A stretch of DNA of 64,000 bases, taken from assembly GCA_022825885.1 (NCBI GenBank), contig JAJDVY010000029.1:37845-101844 (forward strand). The letters are read 5' to 3'. The translations under genes were made by a program, and so were the position numbers. The DNA is from Nitrospirales bacterium (GTDB lineage Bacteria; Nitrospirota; Nitrospiria; Nitrospirales; UBA8639). This document shows, piece after piece, positions 1 to 8,856 of this stretch; the first letter of the stretch is position 1; each line of letters starts with the position of its first letter. A model generated the notes under the pieces. The model was not told the DNA's origin and did no database searches. It saw only the letters and a program-made list of their open reading frames with translations.

Positions 1-858
1 GGATGCCTTGGCTGCATCGGCAAGGGTGGAAGCCCTTTGGGATCGCGTATCCAGTTCCCGTTGGATCAATTCCGCGTCAATTTGTTCACGACCGTGTGCC
101 AAGGCCCGTTGTGCCTGTACCGCTTCGCGCAACGCAGCTTCGGCCGCCTTCAGTTCCGCGCGGGAGGCGATTTCGGTTTGGATCGCCAATTCAAGTTCCC
201 GTCGGGAAACCAAGCCGTCAGCCTCCAAAAGGCGTGAACGCTCCAAGTTCAAGGTGGCGGTCTCCAGGGTCACTTTTGCCCCGGCTACGCGTTGCCTGGC
301 AATTTGGATTTTATGATCAGCCTCGGACACCCGGGCTTGGGCCGATGTCGTGGCGGCTTGCGTCAGCTTCGTCATTTCTTCAAGACGCTGGGCCAAGATA
401 TCGGCACGCGTCAAAGCGGCTTGACGGCGGTCTTCCAGGGCTTTCCGGGATTGATCCAATCGTTGCTGGAGATCCGGAGCCATGAATTGAGGATTCACGT
501 CGTCCATCTCGAGAATCAGGTCTCCGGTCTTGACGGCCATGCCTTCATTGACGTGCCACGCGCGGACGCGCCCGTTGATCCGGGCGTGAATTTCCTGAGG
601 TCGTTCGGATGGCGAATATGCGGATAATTGGCCTTCGACGGTGACCGTCTGCGTCCACGGCACGAAACTCATGATCATGCCGAAGACCAGAAGAAGTCCG
701 ATGATCGAGCGCGCCCACGTCCGCAATCGACGTGGAATGCGTACTGCGACATGAGAGCTCAGCCGTCTAGTCGATGGAAGAAAATGGACGCCGAAGAGCC
801 CGAGTTCTCGGCCGGGTTTCCATCTTCTCGGCACAAGATTTTTTCCTGGAACATCCAT
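1..858 (-). CDS. HlyD-family membrane fusion protein (C-terminus beyond window)
   Basis: The minus strand is open from an ATG at 858 to the window edge (286 codons), so the C-terminus is missing. Residues 1-50 are a basic cytoplasmic leader, 51-67 a single membrane anchor (SIIGLLLVFGMIMSFVPW), and about 70-125 a biotinyl/lipoyl-like half motif (GRVRAWHVNEGMAVKTGD) typical of periplasmic adaptors. From about 130 on the protein is Glu/Ala/Arg/Gln-rich and reads as the long coiled-coil hairpin. Such adaptors link an inner-membrane ABC or RND pump to an outer-membrane channel. The partner pump would be to the left of the window, so the substrate is unknown. It is divergent from the LysR gene that follows, with about 170 bp of AT-rich DNA between them. 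Confidence 0.85.
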   Translation of the reverse strand, partial: MDVPGKNLVPRRWKPGRELGLFGVHFLPSTRRLSSHVAVRIPRRLRTWARSIIGLLLVFGMIMSFVPWTQTVTVEGQLSAYSPSERPQEIHARINGRVRAWHVNEGMAVKTGDLILEMDDVNPQFMAPDLQQRLDQSRKALEDRRQAALTRADILAQRLEEMTKLTQAATTSAQARVSEADHKIQIARQRVAGAKVTLETATLNLERSRLLEADGLVSRRELELAIQTEIASRAELKAAEAALREAVQAQRALAHGREQIDAELIQRELDTRSQRASTLADAAKAS

Positions 859-1032
859 GTTGTTACTTTCTCGCGGTATTCATGCAAAGATGACACGGTC
901 ATTGTCATGGCCTTTACGTCGCTCAAAAGAGCGCGTTTTTCGAATCTTAACTTAATCATTCGACGATTGCCTATAGGCGAATACATAATTAATTCTTGAT
1001 TCATCTATTTTTTGAATATACAGTTTCAAGTC

Positions 1033-1932
1033 ATGGATTGGCTCAACTACCACCATCTACTCTATTTCTGGGTGATTGCCCGGGAAGGATCCATTAAGAA
1101 AGCCTGTGAAGTGCTGACGTTGTCCCAGCCCGCGCTGAGTGCGCAATTGCGCACCCTTGAAGACGCGATAGGTGAGAAATTGTTTTCTCGCGTCAGCCGC
1201 AAACTGATTCTGACGGACGTGGGAAAAGTGGTCTACCGTTACGCGGACGAAATTTTTTCGCTCGGCAGAGAATTGACCAGTACGCTGAAAGGCTATGGAA
1301 CCCAACGCCCTATTCGCCTGGTGGTCGGCATTGCTGAAGTCGTCCCCAAAATGGTGGCCTATAAACTGCTGAAGGTGGCGTACAAACAGTTCGAGCACAT
1401 GAAGATCGTGTGCTGGGAGGGTCGATTGGAACGGTTGTTGGGTGAACTCGCTCTTCATGCACTGGACATTGTCTTAACGGACACTCCCGTTCCGCCCAGC
1501 GTCAGCATCGAAGCTCACAGCCATCTGCTCGGGGAATCAGGCGTGACGCTTTTCGGTCCGGAAGACTTGGCCTCTCACTATCGGTGGAAGTTTCCACAAT
1601 CATTGAATGGAGCCCCGTTTCTGTTGCCCACGCCCAATTCCATACTCAGACGGGGCTTGGATGATTGGTTTCGAAAATACGGGATAGAGCCGCTCATTGT
1701 CGGCGAGTTTGAAGACGGGGCCACGATGCAAGCGTTCGCCCAGGAAGGGCACGGGTTGTTTCCCGGCTCTTCGGTCGTTGAGTCGGAAATCACTCGGCAG
1801 AATCAAGTTCAAAAAGTAGGGCGCATTACGGGGCTCAGGGAACGCTTCTATGGCATTACGGTTGAACGCCGTTTAAAGCATCCGGCCGTTTTGGCGATTT
1901 CCGAGTCCGCGAAAGAACAAGTCTTTCGGTAA
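1033..1932 (+). CDS. LysR-family transcriptional regulator, NhaR-like
   Basis: A 299-residue protein with an N-terminal winged helix-turn-helix (about residues 1-60, opening MDWLNYHHLLYFW) and a periplasmic-binding-protein-like effector domain. The opening and the segment GKVVYRYADEIFSLGREL closely resemble NhaR, the Na+/H+ antiporter activator; in other lineages similar regulators sit beside dabAB inorganic-carbon transporter genes. I chose ATG 1033 because it gives the family's usual N-terminus; a TTG at 1012 in the same frame is less likely. The gene is divergent from the HlyD gene and is followed directly by what looks like the tail of a DabA protein, so its original target may have been a neighbouring transport operon. 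The effector is unknown. Confidence 0.85.
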   Translation: MDWLNYHHLLYFWVIAREGSIKKACEVLTLSQPALSAQLRTLEDAIGEKLFSRVSRKLILTDVGKVVYRYADEIFSLGRELTSTLKGYGTQRPIRLVVGIAEVVPKMVAYKLLKVAYKQFEHMKIVCWEGRLERLLGELALHALDIVLTDTPVPPSVSIEAHSHLLGESGVTLFGPEDLASHYRWKFPQSLNGAPFLLPTPNSILRRGLDDWFRKYGIEPLIVGEFEDGATMQAFAQEGHGLFPGSSVVESEITRQNQVQKVGRITGLRERFYGITVERRLKHPAVLAISESAKEQVFR

Positions 1933-1933
1933 T

Positions 1934-2128
1934 GTTCTTGCTGTCATACATAATACCACCACGGCCCGGATCACGGCGATCATCCAAAAGCACGCAATCC
2001 TTCGGCAACTCCTGCACAATCAATGGCTCACCCTCGTGTCCCATGACCCCTCTCCCTTCGAGTTTCATCGCTACAATCCCGATGCCACTTGGGAATTGAT
2101 CGGGCAAAACATGTTCTCCACGGCATAA
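1934..2128 (+). pseudogene. Possible C-terminal remnant of a DabA (DUF2309) protein
   Basis: Directly after the LysR stop, a frame without a start codon runs for 64 codons to a TAA at 2126-2128. Its translation includes LLHNQWLTLVSHDPSPFEF and RYNPDATWELIG, which resembles from memory the C-terminal end of DUF2309/DabA proteins (an asparagine-tryptophan segment, then a DP and a final aromatic motif). No start, ribosome site or upstream domain is present, so if the match is right this is the stump of a deleted gene. The NhaR-like regulator next to it fits, because such regulators accompany dabAB. A short spurious frame is the alternative. Confidence 0.35.
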
Positions 2129-2165
2129 GGCTGCCCCTCCGGGAGAGGCCAAAGCAGAGGAACAT

Positions 2166-2192
2166 TTGTCAGCGCCGAGCGTATGGTATAAT
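2166..2192 (+). promoter_or_regulatory. Candidate sigma-70 promoter for the Deg protease gene
   Basis: TTGTCA at 2166-2171 and a perfect TATAAT at 2187-2192 are separated by 15 bp, slightly short of the optimum. Transcription would start near 2199, leaving a leader of about 44 nt before the ATG at 2243. The sequence is not typical of a sigma-E (envelope-stress) promoter. Confidence 0.4.
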
Positions 2193-2242
2193 CTCGTCGT
2201 CGGTCCGTGCGAAGAATTTCAAGTAACAATGAGGAAGGTAAG

Positions 2243-3781
2243 ATGCGAGAACAAGGGTCCCTGACTACTGTCCTGAAAAACCCCGTCGTCCTGGCGATCG
2301 GGAGTTTTCTCTGCGTGTGCCTGGCGTTGGGCGCGACGTTCTTTCAGCCGTCCACGGTCACCCAGGCTTCGGAAGAGCAGGTCGCGTCCCCTGACCTGCT
2401 TGTGCAAGCACCCTTGGCGCAGCCGGCTGCCTTTTCCCCTCCCGCCACGAGCGAAGACCTCCTCCGGTTCAACCGGCACCTGATCGCGATTGCCAAGAAA
2501 GTCACTCCCGCGGTGGTCAATATTTCCATCGTGAAGAAGACCGCCCCGAGAAATTCTCCGTTTCCACACTCCCCGTTTTTTGACGACCCGTTCTTTCGGA
2601 AATTTTTTGGAGAGCGGTTTAGAGAGGAACGCCGTCAGGCCCCGAGACGCCGGCAACAGGGCATGGGCTCCGGGGTGATCGTCAATCCCGATGGCTATAT
2701 CGTCACGAATAATCACGTGGTGGCCGAGGGCGATGAAATCCAGGTGGTCTTGGGGGATCAGCGGAAGTTCGAAGCGGAATTGATCGGGACCGATCCCAAG
2801 ACCGACTTGGCCATCTTGAAGATTGATGCGTCGGATTTGCCGTTCCTCTCCTGGGGCGATTCCGGCGGGTTAGAGGTGGGAGAGATGGTCGTGGCCGTGG
2901 GGAATCCCTTCGGCCTGAACCAGACCGTGACCATGGGTATTATCAGTGCCGTGGGACGGGCCAACGTGGGCATTGCCGACTACGAGGACTTCATCCAAAC
3001 CGACGCGGCCATCAACCCCGGCAATTCCGGCGGGGCCCTGGTGAACGTCCGAGGGGAACTCATCGGCATCAACACGGCCATTTTCAGCCGCAGCGGCGGG
3101 TATATGGGTATCGGTTTTGCCATCCCGAGCAATATGGCCAAAGGGGTGGCGCAGAGTTTGAAAGTCTACGGCAAAATGGTACGAGGGTGGCTCGGCGTGT
3201 CCATCCAGGACCTGACTCCTGACCTGGCGAAACAATTTGACGCCACGGAGACCAAAGGCGCCCTGGTGACCGACGTGGTCGAGGGCAGTCCCGCCGAAGA
3301 TGCCCTGTTTCAACGGGGCGACATCATTCGCGAATACGACGGGCGCGCAGTCGAGAACTCGACCAAGTTGCGCACCTACGTGGCCGAGACGCCTCCCGAA
3401 ACCAAGGTGGACGTGGAGATTCTTCGCGAAGGCAACAGGAAGCGCCTGACCGTCGTCATCGGACTGATGCCCAAGGATATGGCCGGGACAGGCGAAGTGG
3501 GGACCGTCGGCGAACATCACGCCCTGTCCGGCTTGACGGTCGAATCGGTGGAGCAGTCTGCCGGTGACAAAGGGGTGCGCGTCATGAAGGTCCAGCCTGA
3601 CAGCCGTGCCGCCCGGGCCGGGATACGGAAAGACGACGTCATCATGGAAATCAACCGGATCTCCATCGCGGATGCGGACGACTTCGATCGCGTCACCAGT
3701 CAACTCGACGAGGACGATGCGGTCCTGGTCCTCCTCAGACGAGGCCGCTCGACGCTCTTCCTGTCGATCGGCGGAAGATAG
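2243..3781 (+). CDS. Deg/HtrA-type periplasmic serine endoprotease
   Basis: A 512-residue trypsin-like protease for quality control of envelope proteins. A hydrophobic segment at about 14-33 serves as signal or membrane anchor. The catalytic domain shows all three active residues: His in TNNHVVAEG (about 157), Asp in TDPKTDLAILK (about 188) and Ser in NPGNSGGAL (about 261). Two PDZ domains follow (about 305-395 and 420-505), so the layout is that of DegP/DegQ. ATG 2243 is preferred over the upstream in-frame start at 2207 because GAGGAAGG lies at 2231-2238 just before it and the signal anchor then falls near the N-terminus. A candidate promoter lies at 2166-2192. The paralogue (DegP, DegQ or other) cannot be decided from sequence alone. 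Confidence 0.93.
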   Translation: MREQGSLTTVLKNPVVLAIGSFLCVCLALGATFFQPSTVTQASEEQVASPDLLVQAPLAQPAAFSPPATSEDLLRFNRHLIAIAKKVTPAVVNISIVKKTAPRNSPFPHSPFFDDPFFRKFFGERFREERRQAPRRRQQGMGSGVIVNPDGYIVTNNHVVAEGDEIQVVLGDQRKFEAELIGTDPKTDLAILKIDASDLPFLSWGDSGGLEVGEMVVAVGNPFGLNQTVTMGIISAVGRANVGIADYEDFIQTDAAINPGNSGGALVNVRGELIGINTAIFSRSGGYMGIGFAIPSNMAKGVAQSLKVYGKMVRGWLGVSIQDLTPDLAKQFDATETKGALVTDVVEGSPAEDALFQRGDIIREYDGRAVENSTKLRTYVAETPPETKVDVEILREGNRKRLTVVIGLMPKDMAGTGEVGTVGEHHALSGLTVESVEQSAGDKGVRVMKVQPDSRAARAGIRKDDVIMEINRISIADADDFDRVTSQLDEDDAVLVLLRRGRSTLFLSIGGR

Positions 3782-3835
3782 CGGACGCCCAGTCGTTGAG
3801 TGACGCCAGGGCTAATAACCGGACATTCGGTGTCT

Positions 3836-4744
3836 ATGTTGGGAACCTTTTGCAGAAGGATATTTTCCAAAACGATAGAAACCATAGAAATAAAAACGTG
3901 GGAAGATCTACTAAAACAGGAAGAAGACCTAAGAGTAAATGAGTGGTTGTTCAGAGGCATGCCGTGTGCCGGATGGAAGTTAAAAACCTCCCTGGAACGC
4001 GCTTGCGAAAATTACTATGAAAATTGCCACGGCGGTCATCTTAGTAAAGCTGCGCACCTCGAATACGTTCTTTACCGCGAATTTCGACGCCGGTATCATA
4101 ACCACAGTGTTGGAATTCCTGACCCAGTTGGGATTGAATGGCTTTCACTCATGCAGCATTATGGTGCCCCTACACGCCTCCTCGATTTTACCTACTCCTT
4201 TTTCATTGCAACCTATTTTGCAGTCGAAAAGCCATGTGAGGAATCATGTTGCCATGCCATATGGGCCGTCAGGAGCAAATGGGTCGAAGAGGAGGGGATT
4301 AAATTGCTTAAATGTGGGAGGAAGGACACAGGCTATCTCGACAATAAGCAGAACGAACGGGAATGGGAATTACAAAAATCTTTTTTTGAATCACTCTTGA
4401 ATCTTGAAGAGCACGATCTTGAAAAACGTACTGAACACAGTCAACGTGATCCTCTTTGTGTCTTTCCGATAAACGCGATGAAACTTAATGATCGATCCAC
4501 GATACAACAGGGAGTCTTTCTCTGCGCAGGTAATGTCACAAGACCCTTTGAAGAGAATTTGAAAAATCTACACGGCTTTGACAAACGAAAAAATCTTGTA
4601 AAACTCTTCATTCCACATAAACTGCGCATAGATGTTCTCAGAAAACTGTATTCAATGAACATCAACAAAGCAACCCTCTTTCCGGGACTTCAAGGCTTTG
4701 CCGAATCTTTAGGAATCTATCATCCGCTGGCATTTGGTTCATGA
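3836..4744 (+). CDS. FRG-domain protein, first gene of the type III restriction locus
   Basis: A 302-residue protein with an FRG domain in about residues 20-130: the FRG-like signature is FRGMP (39-43), followed by the conserved stretch LMQHYGAPTRLLDFT. FRG domains (named after a Phe-Arg-Gly motif) are often found beside restriction systems and other defence genes; their biochemical role is not established. I see no transmembrane segment. ATG 3836 is preferred over GTG 3800. There is no clear ribosome site, and the gene is AT-richer than the flanking Deg gene, in line with acquisition. The stop lies 28 nt before the ATG of mod, suggesting one operon with mod, the ATPase, the PIN gene and res. 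Its part in the system (effector, regulator or passenger) is not known. Confidence 0.8.
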   Translation: MLGTFCRRIFSKTIETIEIKTWEDLLKQEEDLRVNEWLFRGMPCAGWKLKTSLERACENYYENCHGGHLSKAAHLEYVLYREFRRRYHNHSVGIPDPVGIEWLSLMQHYGAPTRLLDFTYSFFIATYFAVEKPCEESCCHAIWAVRSKWVEEEGIKLLKCGRKDTGYLDNKQNEREWELQKSFFESLLNLEEHDLEKRTEHSQRDPLCVFPINAMKLNDRSTIQQGVFLCAGNVTRPFEENLKNLHGFDKRKNLVKLFIPHKLRIDVLRKLYSMNINKATLFPGLQGFAESLGIYHPLAFGS

Positions 4745-4772
4745 CAAAAATTCTAATGTTTTCATCCATCAT

Positions 4773-5345
4773 ATGCCGCCCTTGTCTTCGCTGAAATTAT
4801 CCGACCAGGAGAAGCAGGAGATCATCCGGTATCTGGAGGCGGACAAGCCTTTGCCGGAGAAGTATCGCTTTTTTCTGTTCGGGGATAAGCGTGAAGTGGA
4901 ACTGGTCTGGAATGGCAAGACCAATGACGTCTGCAATGTCGTCCTGCCGTTTCAGACCATCGAACAGGTGGATGAGCCTCGGGCGGAAAAGCCGTCGGAT
5001 GCGTCCTCGCAGATAGGCCTGTTCTCAACAGACGAGCGCGGGCGGCAACTCAAAGGCTGGACCAACAAACTCATCTGGGGCGATAACAAGCTGATTTTGT
5101 CCTCGCTCAAGAACGGACCGCTCCGCGAGGAGATCGAAGCCCAGGGCGGCATTAAGCTGATCTACATTGACCCGCCGTTCGACGTGGGCGCGGATTTCTC
5201 GATGGACCTCGAAATCGGCGGTGACACCTTCACCAAGAAGCCGAATATTCTCGAAGAAATCGCCTACCGCGACACCTGGGGCAAAGGCGCGGATTCCTTT
5301 ATTGCGATGATCTACGAGCGGCTAGTGCTGATGCGCGTCTGCTGA
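4773..5345 (+). CDS. mod: Type III R-M methyltransferase Mod, N-terminal part (frameshifted)
   Basis: This is the N-terminal 190 residues of a type III Mod subunit, a beta-class adenine-N6 methyltransferase that also provides target recognition for the Res subunit. It opens MPPLSSLKLSDQEKQEIIRY as Mod proteins do, and carries the catalytic motif DPPF in LIYIDPPFDVG. The frame stops at a TGA (5343-5345) right after ERLVLMR. Restoring one A between 5337 and 5338 gives Arg-Asp-Leu-Leu-Met-Glu-Asp-Gly and reads straight into the next frame, so this is a single-base deletion. The stop overlaps the ATG of the second part (TGATG), which could allow coupled re-initiation and a split enzyme. Otherwise the gene is broken or the base was lost in sequencing. 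Confidence 0.88.
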   Translation: MPPLSSLKLSDQEKQEIIRYLEADKPLPEKYRFFLFGDKREVELVWNGKTNDVCNVVLPFQTIEQVDEPRAEKPSDASSQIGLFSTDERGRQLKGWTNKLIWGDNKLILSSLKNGPLREEIEAQGGIKLIYIDPPFDVGADFSMDLEIGGDTFTKKPNILEEIAYRDTWGKGADSFIAMIYERLVLMRVC

Positions 5346-7063
5346 TGGAGGATGGGAGTATTTACGTGCATTGTGACTGGCGAGTGAATGGTTATTTGCG
5401 GTTAGTTTTGGATGAAATTTTTGGAACAGGAAGCTTCTTAAACCAAATCACTTGGAAACGTCAGACTTCATCTGGTTATAAAGGAAAGAATTTTCTTGGG
5501 AAAAATCACGATGACATTTTTCTTTATCGTCGTTCTTCTCAAACATCTTACAGTGTGGAAATGCTTCCATACAGTGAAGAGTATGTTAAACAACGATTCT
5601 CCCACATAGAAGAAAAAACAGGGAGGAGATTTAAAGATGCTTTTTTAGGAACTGCTACAACCAATGAAACAATTGAGAGACTAAAAAAGGAAGATAAAAT
5701 ATATTATACGGAATCTGGTGGGATGCGTCTGAAAATCTACCTTGATGAGACTGCAGGCGTCCCGCTTGATGATATTTGGGCGGACTTGAACTTTATTAAC
5801 TCAATGTCAGCAGAGCGCATCAACTATCCTACCCAAAAGCCCGAAGTTCTGCTTGAACGTATCATCAAGGCTTCCTCCAACGAAGGCGATCTTGTCGCCG
5901 ATTTCTTCTGCGGCTCTGGCACAACTGCAGCGGCTGCAGAAAAATTGGGCCGCAAATGGATTTGCTCCGATCTCGGCAAGTTCGCCATCCACACAACCCG
6001 CAAACGTATGATTGAAGTGCAAAGGCAATTGAAAGCGGACGGTAAGGACTACCGCGCCTTTGAAATTCTCAACCTTGGCAAATACGAACGCCAGCACTTC
6101 GTCGGTATCAACCCCAGCCTTCGCGAGGAAGAACGACAGAAGCAATTGCAAGAGAAGGAAGCGGCCTTCCTCGATTTGATCCTCAAAGCCTACCATGCAG
6201 AAAAAATAGAACATGTTTCTGTCTTCCACGGTAAAAAAGCCGGGCGGCTGGTAACGGTGGGACCGGTGAACCTACCCGTCACCCGCCTCTTTGTGGAAGA
6301 GATTATTCTGGAGTGCCGAAAGCATCACATCACGAAGGTGGATATGCTCGGCTTCGAGTTTGAGATGGGGTTGTTTCCCAACGTGCTGGACGAGGCGCGT
6401 GCCAAAGGCATTGATCTGGCGCCCAGATACATCCCTGCCGAGGTCTTCGACAAGCGAGCCGTGGAGAAGAACCAAGTCGTGTTTCACGACGTGGCTTTCA
6501 TCGAAGTCAAACCGCACGTGCAAGCGGGTAGGAAGAACCAGCCTGCCACGGTGGCGGTAGAACTCACCGATTTCTCGGTATTCTACTCCCAGGATTCAAT
6601 CGCCAACGCCGAGGTCGCCCTGTCGGCCAACACAAAAGCCGGGAGTAAGATTGTGGTGGAAAAAGGCCGGATTGTGAAACTGAGCAAGGACAAAAACGGC
6701 GTCATGAAACGCGAGACGTTGACCCGGCATTGGACGGACTGGATCGACTACTGGAGTGTGGATTTCGACTTCGAGAGCAAACGAGAAATTATCCGCGTCA
6801 AAAAAGAGGAACTTTCACCTGATGCACAAACGACCCTGGAAGAGATGGGCGATGCACAACAGAATCTGTCGGTCTGGGAAGAGCAGTGGACCGGCGACTA
6901 CATCTTCGAGAACGAATGGCAGAGCTTCCGCACGAAAAAGGACCGCTCCTTGGAACTCAAAAGCGTGGCCCACGAATGCCAGCCCGGCCGCCGCAAGATC
7001 GCCGTCAAAGTGGTAGATATCTTCGGCAACGACACTATGACGATTGTGGAGGTAATGGTATGA
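5345..7063 (+). CDS. mod: Type III R-M methyltransferase Mod, C-terminal part
   Basis: The 572-residue remainder of Mod. It continues the conserved block EDGSIYVHCDWRVN, spans the variable target-recognition region (lower GC, about 5420-5800), then gives the S-adenosylmethionine-binding motif FFCGSGTTAAAAEKLGRKW. With DPPF in the first part, the motif order (catalytic first, SAM-binding second) is that of beta-class methyltransferases. The downstream stretch after about residue 220 is the C-terminal domain usual in this Mod subfamily. The protein lacks its own catalytic motif, so activity needs the N-terminal piece. Its stop overlaps the ATPase start by 4 nt (ATGA), showing a tight operon. 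See the first part for the frameshift. Confidence 0.88.
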   Translation: MEDGSIYVHCDWRVNGYLRLVLDEIFGTGSFLNQITWKRQTSSGYKGKNFLGKNHDDIFLYRRSSQTSYSVEMLPYSEEYVKQRFSHIEEKTGRRFKDAFLGTATTNETIERLKKEDKIYYTESGGMRLKIYLDETAGVPLDDIWADLNFINSMSAERINYPTQKPEVLLERIIKASSNEGDLVADFFCGSGTTAAAAEKLGRKWICSDLGKFAIHTTRKRMIEVQRQLKADGKDYRAFEILNLGKYERQHFVGINPSLREEERQKQLQEKEAAFLDLILKAYHAEKIEHVSVFHGKKAGRLVTVGPVNLPVTRLFVEEIILECRKHHITKVDMLGFEFEMGLFPNVLDEARAKGIDLAPRYIPAEVFDKRAVEKNQVVFHDVAFIEVKPHVQAGRKNQPATVAVELTDFSVFYSQDSIANAEVALSANTKAGSKIVVEKGRIVKLSKDKNGVMKRETLTRHWTDWIDYWSVDFDFESKREIIRVKKEELSPDAQTTLEEMGDAQQNLSVWEEQWTGDYIFENEWQSFRTKKDRSLELKSVAHECQPGRRKIAVKVVDIFGNDTMTIVEVMV

Positions 7064-8412
7064 ATACAATCAATAAATTCTTCTTGCGTGACGTGCGCTG
7101 CTTTGATGGTGAACATGAATTTAATATACGTCCATTAACTTTTCTGATTGGTGAAAACAGCACGGGGAAATCGACCCTCCTTGGTTGTCTTCAAGCGTTA
7201 GGGAATTTATTCAATTACGGAGGTCCTTCTGAATCCCAAATTGATTTTAATTTTGAACCCTATCAGATGGGGGCCTTTGCAGATATTGTCAGAAGGTCAA
7301 CTCCCAAAAAAGAGGATTTTCGATTGGGCATTGAGTACAAAAGTGGAGAAAAAAAATTAAAGTTTTCTCTAACCCTAACCGAGAGAGGCAGGGGATCTGA
7401 ACCAATTATTCAGTATACAAGATGGGCTTTTGATGATGGACAAATAGTTTTTTTTATAAACGAAAGCGACCGAGACTCAAAGAAAAAGCGTAATTTCGAG
7501 GTCACATATGGAGCAAATCAAAGCGAATTTCTTGTTTTAACTAATAATAGATATTGGTTTCGTTGGCATTGGTTCTCTTTAGGCTACTTATATGAGTATT
7601 TGTCTGAATCACGAAAAGAGCTAGAATCTCCCGCAAACAATCTTTTGCAGTTTTTGGATCGTCAATTTGCCAAGGATCGTGAAAAAAAAGAGAGTCGTCC
7701 CCGTCGCTTTCGACTCGTGGAAGATTTGCACTTCGACTTATCCCAGATTTACAGCATTGCGCCGATCCGTTCAAAGCCAAAACGCACCTATGATCCTCTG
7801 AAGGAGACGGAAACGCCTGATGGCAGTGAAATACCAATGGTGCTGATGAATTTAAGTACAGCAAGTGGGGATGCATGGGAAACCCTAAGAAAAGGTCTAT
7901 TGAAGTTTGGACATGCTTCCGGTCTGTTCACCGATATTGCGCTTAGAAAATTAGGAAGTTCCAAGAGCGATCCCTTTCAATTGCGGATTAAAGTCAGGGG
8001 ACCCAGCACAAATCTAATGGATGTGGGATACGGCGTCAGTCAGGTGTTACCTATTTTGGTGCGCATCTTTACAGAGCAGCACGCAACGTTTTTGTTGCAA
8101 CAACCAGAGGTCCATTTGCATCCAAGAGGACAGGTCGAACTGGCTTCTTTGCTCGTTGATATAAATCGGACACATGGAAACTCTTTTGTCATCGAAACTC
8201 ACAGTGATTACATGATAGATCGTATTCGAATTGAGATCCTGAATGGCAATATAAAACCCGATGATGTTTCGCTAATTTATCTGGAGCCTTTCGGCAACAG
8301 AGTGAAGACCCATAACATTAGCTTTGATGCTCAAGCCAATATGATGAACGTTCCTGAAGGTTATAGGGAATTTTTCCTCAACGAATCGAACAAATTGCTT
8401 GGTTATGATTGA
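7060..8412 (+). CDS. AAA ATPase (ABC/OLD-like, DUF3696-type C-terminus)
   Basis: A 450-residue ATPase of the SMC/ABC-like group found in many phage-defence systems. It shows Walker A GENSTGKST (31-39) right after the short opening strand, a long insertion of helical and charged sequence, then the second half with LLQQPEVHLHP (Walker B region, about 345) and FVIETHSDYMIDRIR (a D-loop/H-switch type motif, about 380). The tail EGYREFFLNE resembles DUF3696. ATG 7060 overlaps the stop of mod by 4 nt and has GGAGG about 8 nt upstream. It is followed 3 nt later by a PIN-like nuclease gene. ATPase plus small nuclease is a recurrent abortive-infection arrangement, but this pair between mod and res is not part of the standard type III system. 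Its activity is inferred only. Confidence 0.8.
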   Translation: MNTINKFFLRDVRCFDGEHEFNIRPLTFLIGENSTGKSTLLGCLQALGNLFNYGGPSESQIDFNFEPYQMGAFADIVRRSTPKKEDFRLGIEYKSGEKKLKFSLTLTERGRGSEPIIQYTRWAFDDGQIVFFINESDRDSKKKRNFEVTYGANQSEFLVLTNNRYWFRWHWFSLGYLYEYLSESRKELESPANNLLQFLDRQFAKDREKKESRPRRFRLVEDLHFDLSQIYSIAPIRSKPKRTYDPLKETETPDGSEIPMVLMNLSTASGDAWETLRKGLLKFGHASGLFTDIALRKLGSSKSDPFQLRIKVRGPSTNLMDVGYGVSQVLPILVRIFTEQHATFLLQQPEVHLHPRGQVELASLLVDINRTHGNSFVIETHSDYMIDRIRIEILNGNIKPDDVSLIYLEPFGNRVKTHNISFDAQANMMNVPEGYREFFLNESNKLLGYD

Positions 8413-8415
8413 GTT

Positions 8416-8832
8416 ATGTGCCTGATACTAGACGCGAATAAATACGGTGAGTTTCTTGATCCGGGCAATACAGACATGGAGCCGGTAAGACATTGGATCA
8501 AGAAGAACAATGGAAAAATAGTTTATGCGGCGACTGAAAAGATGCAGGATGAACTTAGCAGATTTCAGTCGATGAAAAGACTTTTTAGTGAATACCGGCA
8601 GGCGGGACGATTAAAATTATTCGATAAAGAAAAAGTAAAGGAAGAAGAAAATGAGATAAGGGATCTCTTATCCAACGATAAACATATTATTGCGTTAGCT
8701 ATGGTGTCTGGCGTCAAACTATTGATTTCGGGAGATAAGAAATTACAAGAGGATTTTAAGGGAATCATAAGAGGAAAAATTTATAAAAATAAGAGTCATA
8801 AGCATCTTCTTAGGCAAGACACTTGCCCCTAA
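8416..8832 (+). CDS. PIN-like nuclease, partner of the upstream ATPase
   Basis: A 138-residue protein that starts 3 nt after the ATPase stop. It opens with MCLILDANKYGEF, giving the first acidic residue of a PIN fold (Asp6), has an internal KMQDELSRF with a candidate second acid, and ends with SNDKHIIALAMVSGVKLLIS followed by GDKKLQEDF, which matches the last PIN motifs (Asp-x-His-Ile-x-Ala-Leu-Ala and Ser-x-Asp-x-x-Leu). PIN domains are metal-dependent RNases or DNases and are common toxins. No antitoxin is adjacent; the ATPase is the likely partner. The gene is AT-rich and Lys-rich compared with its surroundings. Res starts 24 nt downstream. Function is inferred from fold motifs and context. 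Confidence 0.68.
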   Translation: MCLILDANKYGEFLDPGNTDMEPVRHWIKKNNGKIVYAATEKMQDELSRFQSMKRLFSEYRQAGRLKLFDKEKVKEEENEIRDLLSNDKHIIALAMVSGVKLLISGDKKLQEDFKGIIRGKIYKNKSHKHLLRQDTCP

Positions 8833-8856
8833 TTCTGCCGCATCCATTCTAGGATA

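Noticed and set aside
3..627. Several overlapping plus-strand frames at the left edge
   Set aside because: They are antisense shadows of the minus-strand HlyD-type gene, whose translation gives a clear adaptor protein.
1856..2152. 98-codon minus-strand frame over the end of the LysR gene
   Set aside because: No recognisable motif and large overlap with LysR; the plus-strand reading of the same DNA resembles a DabA tail better.
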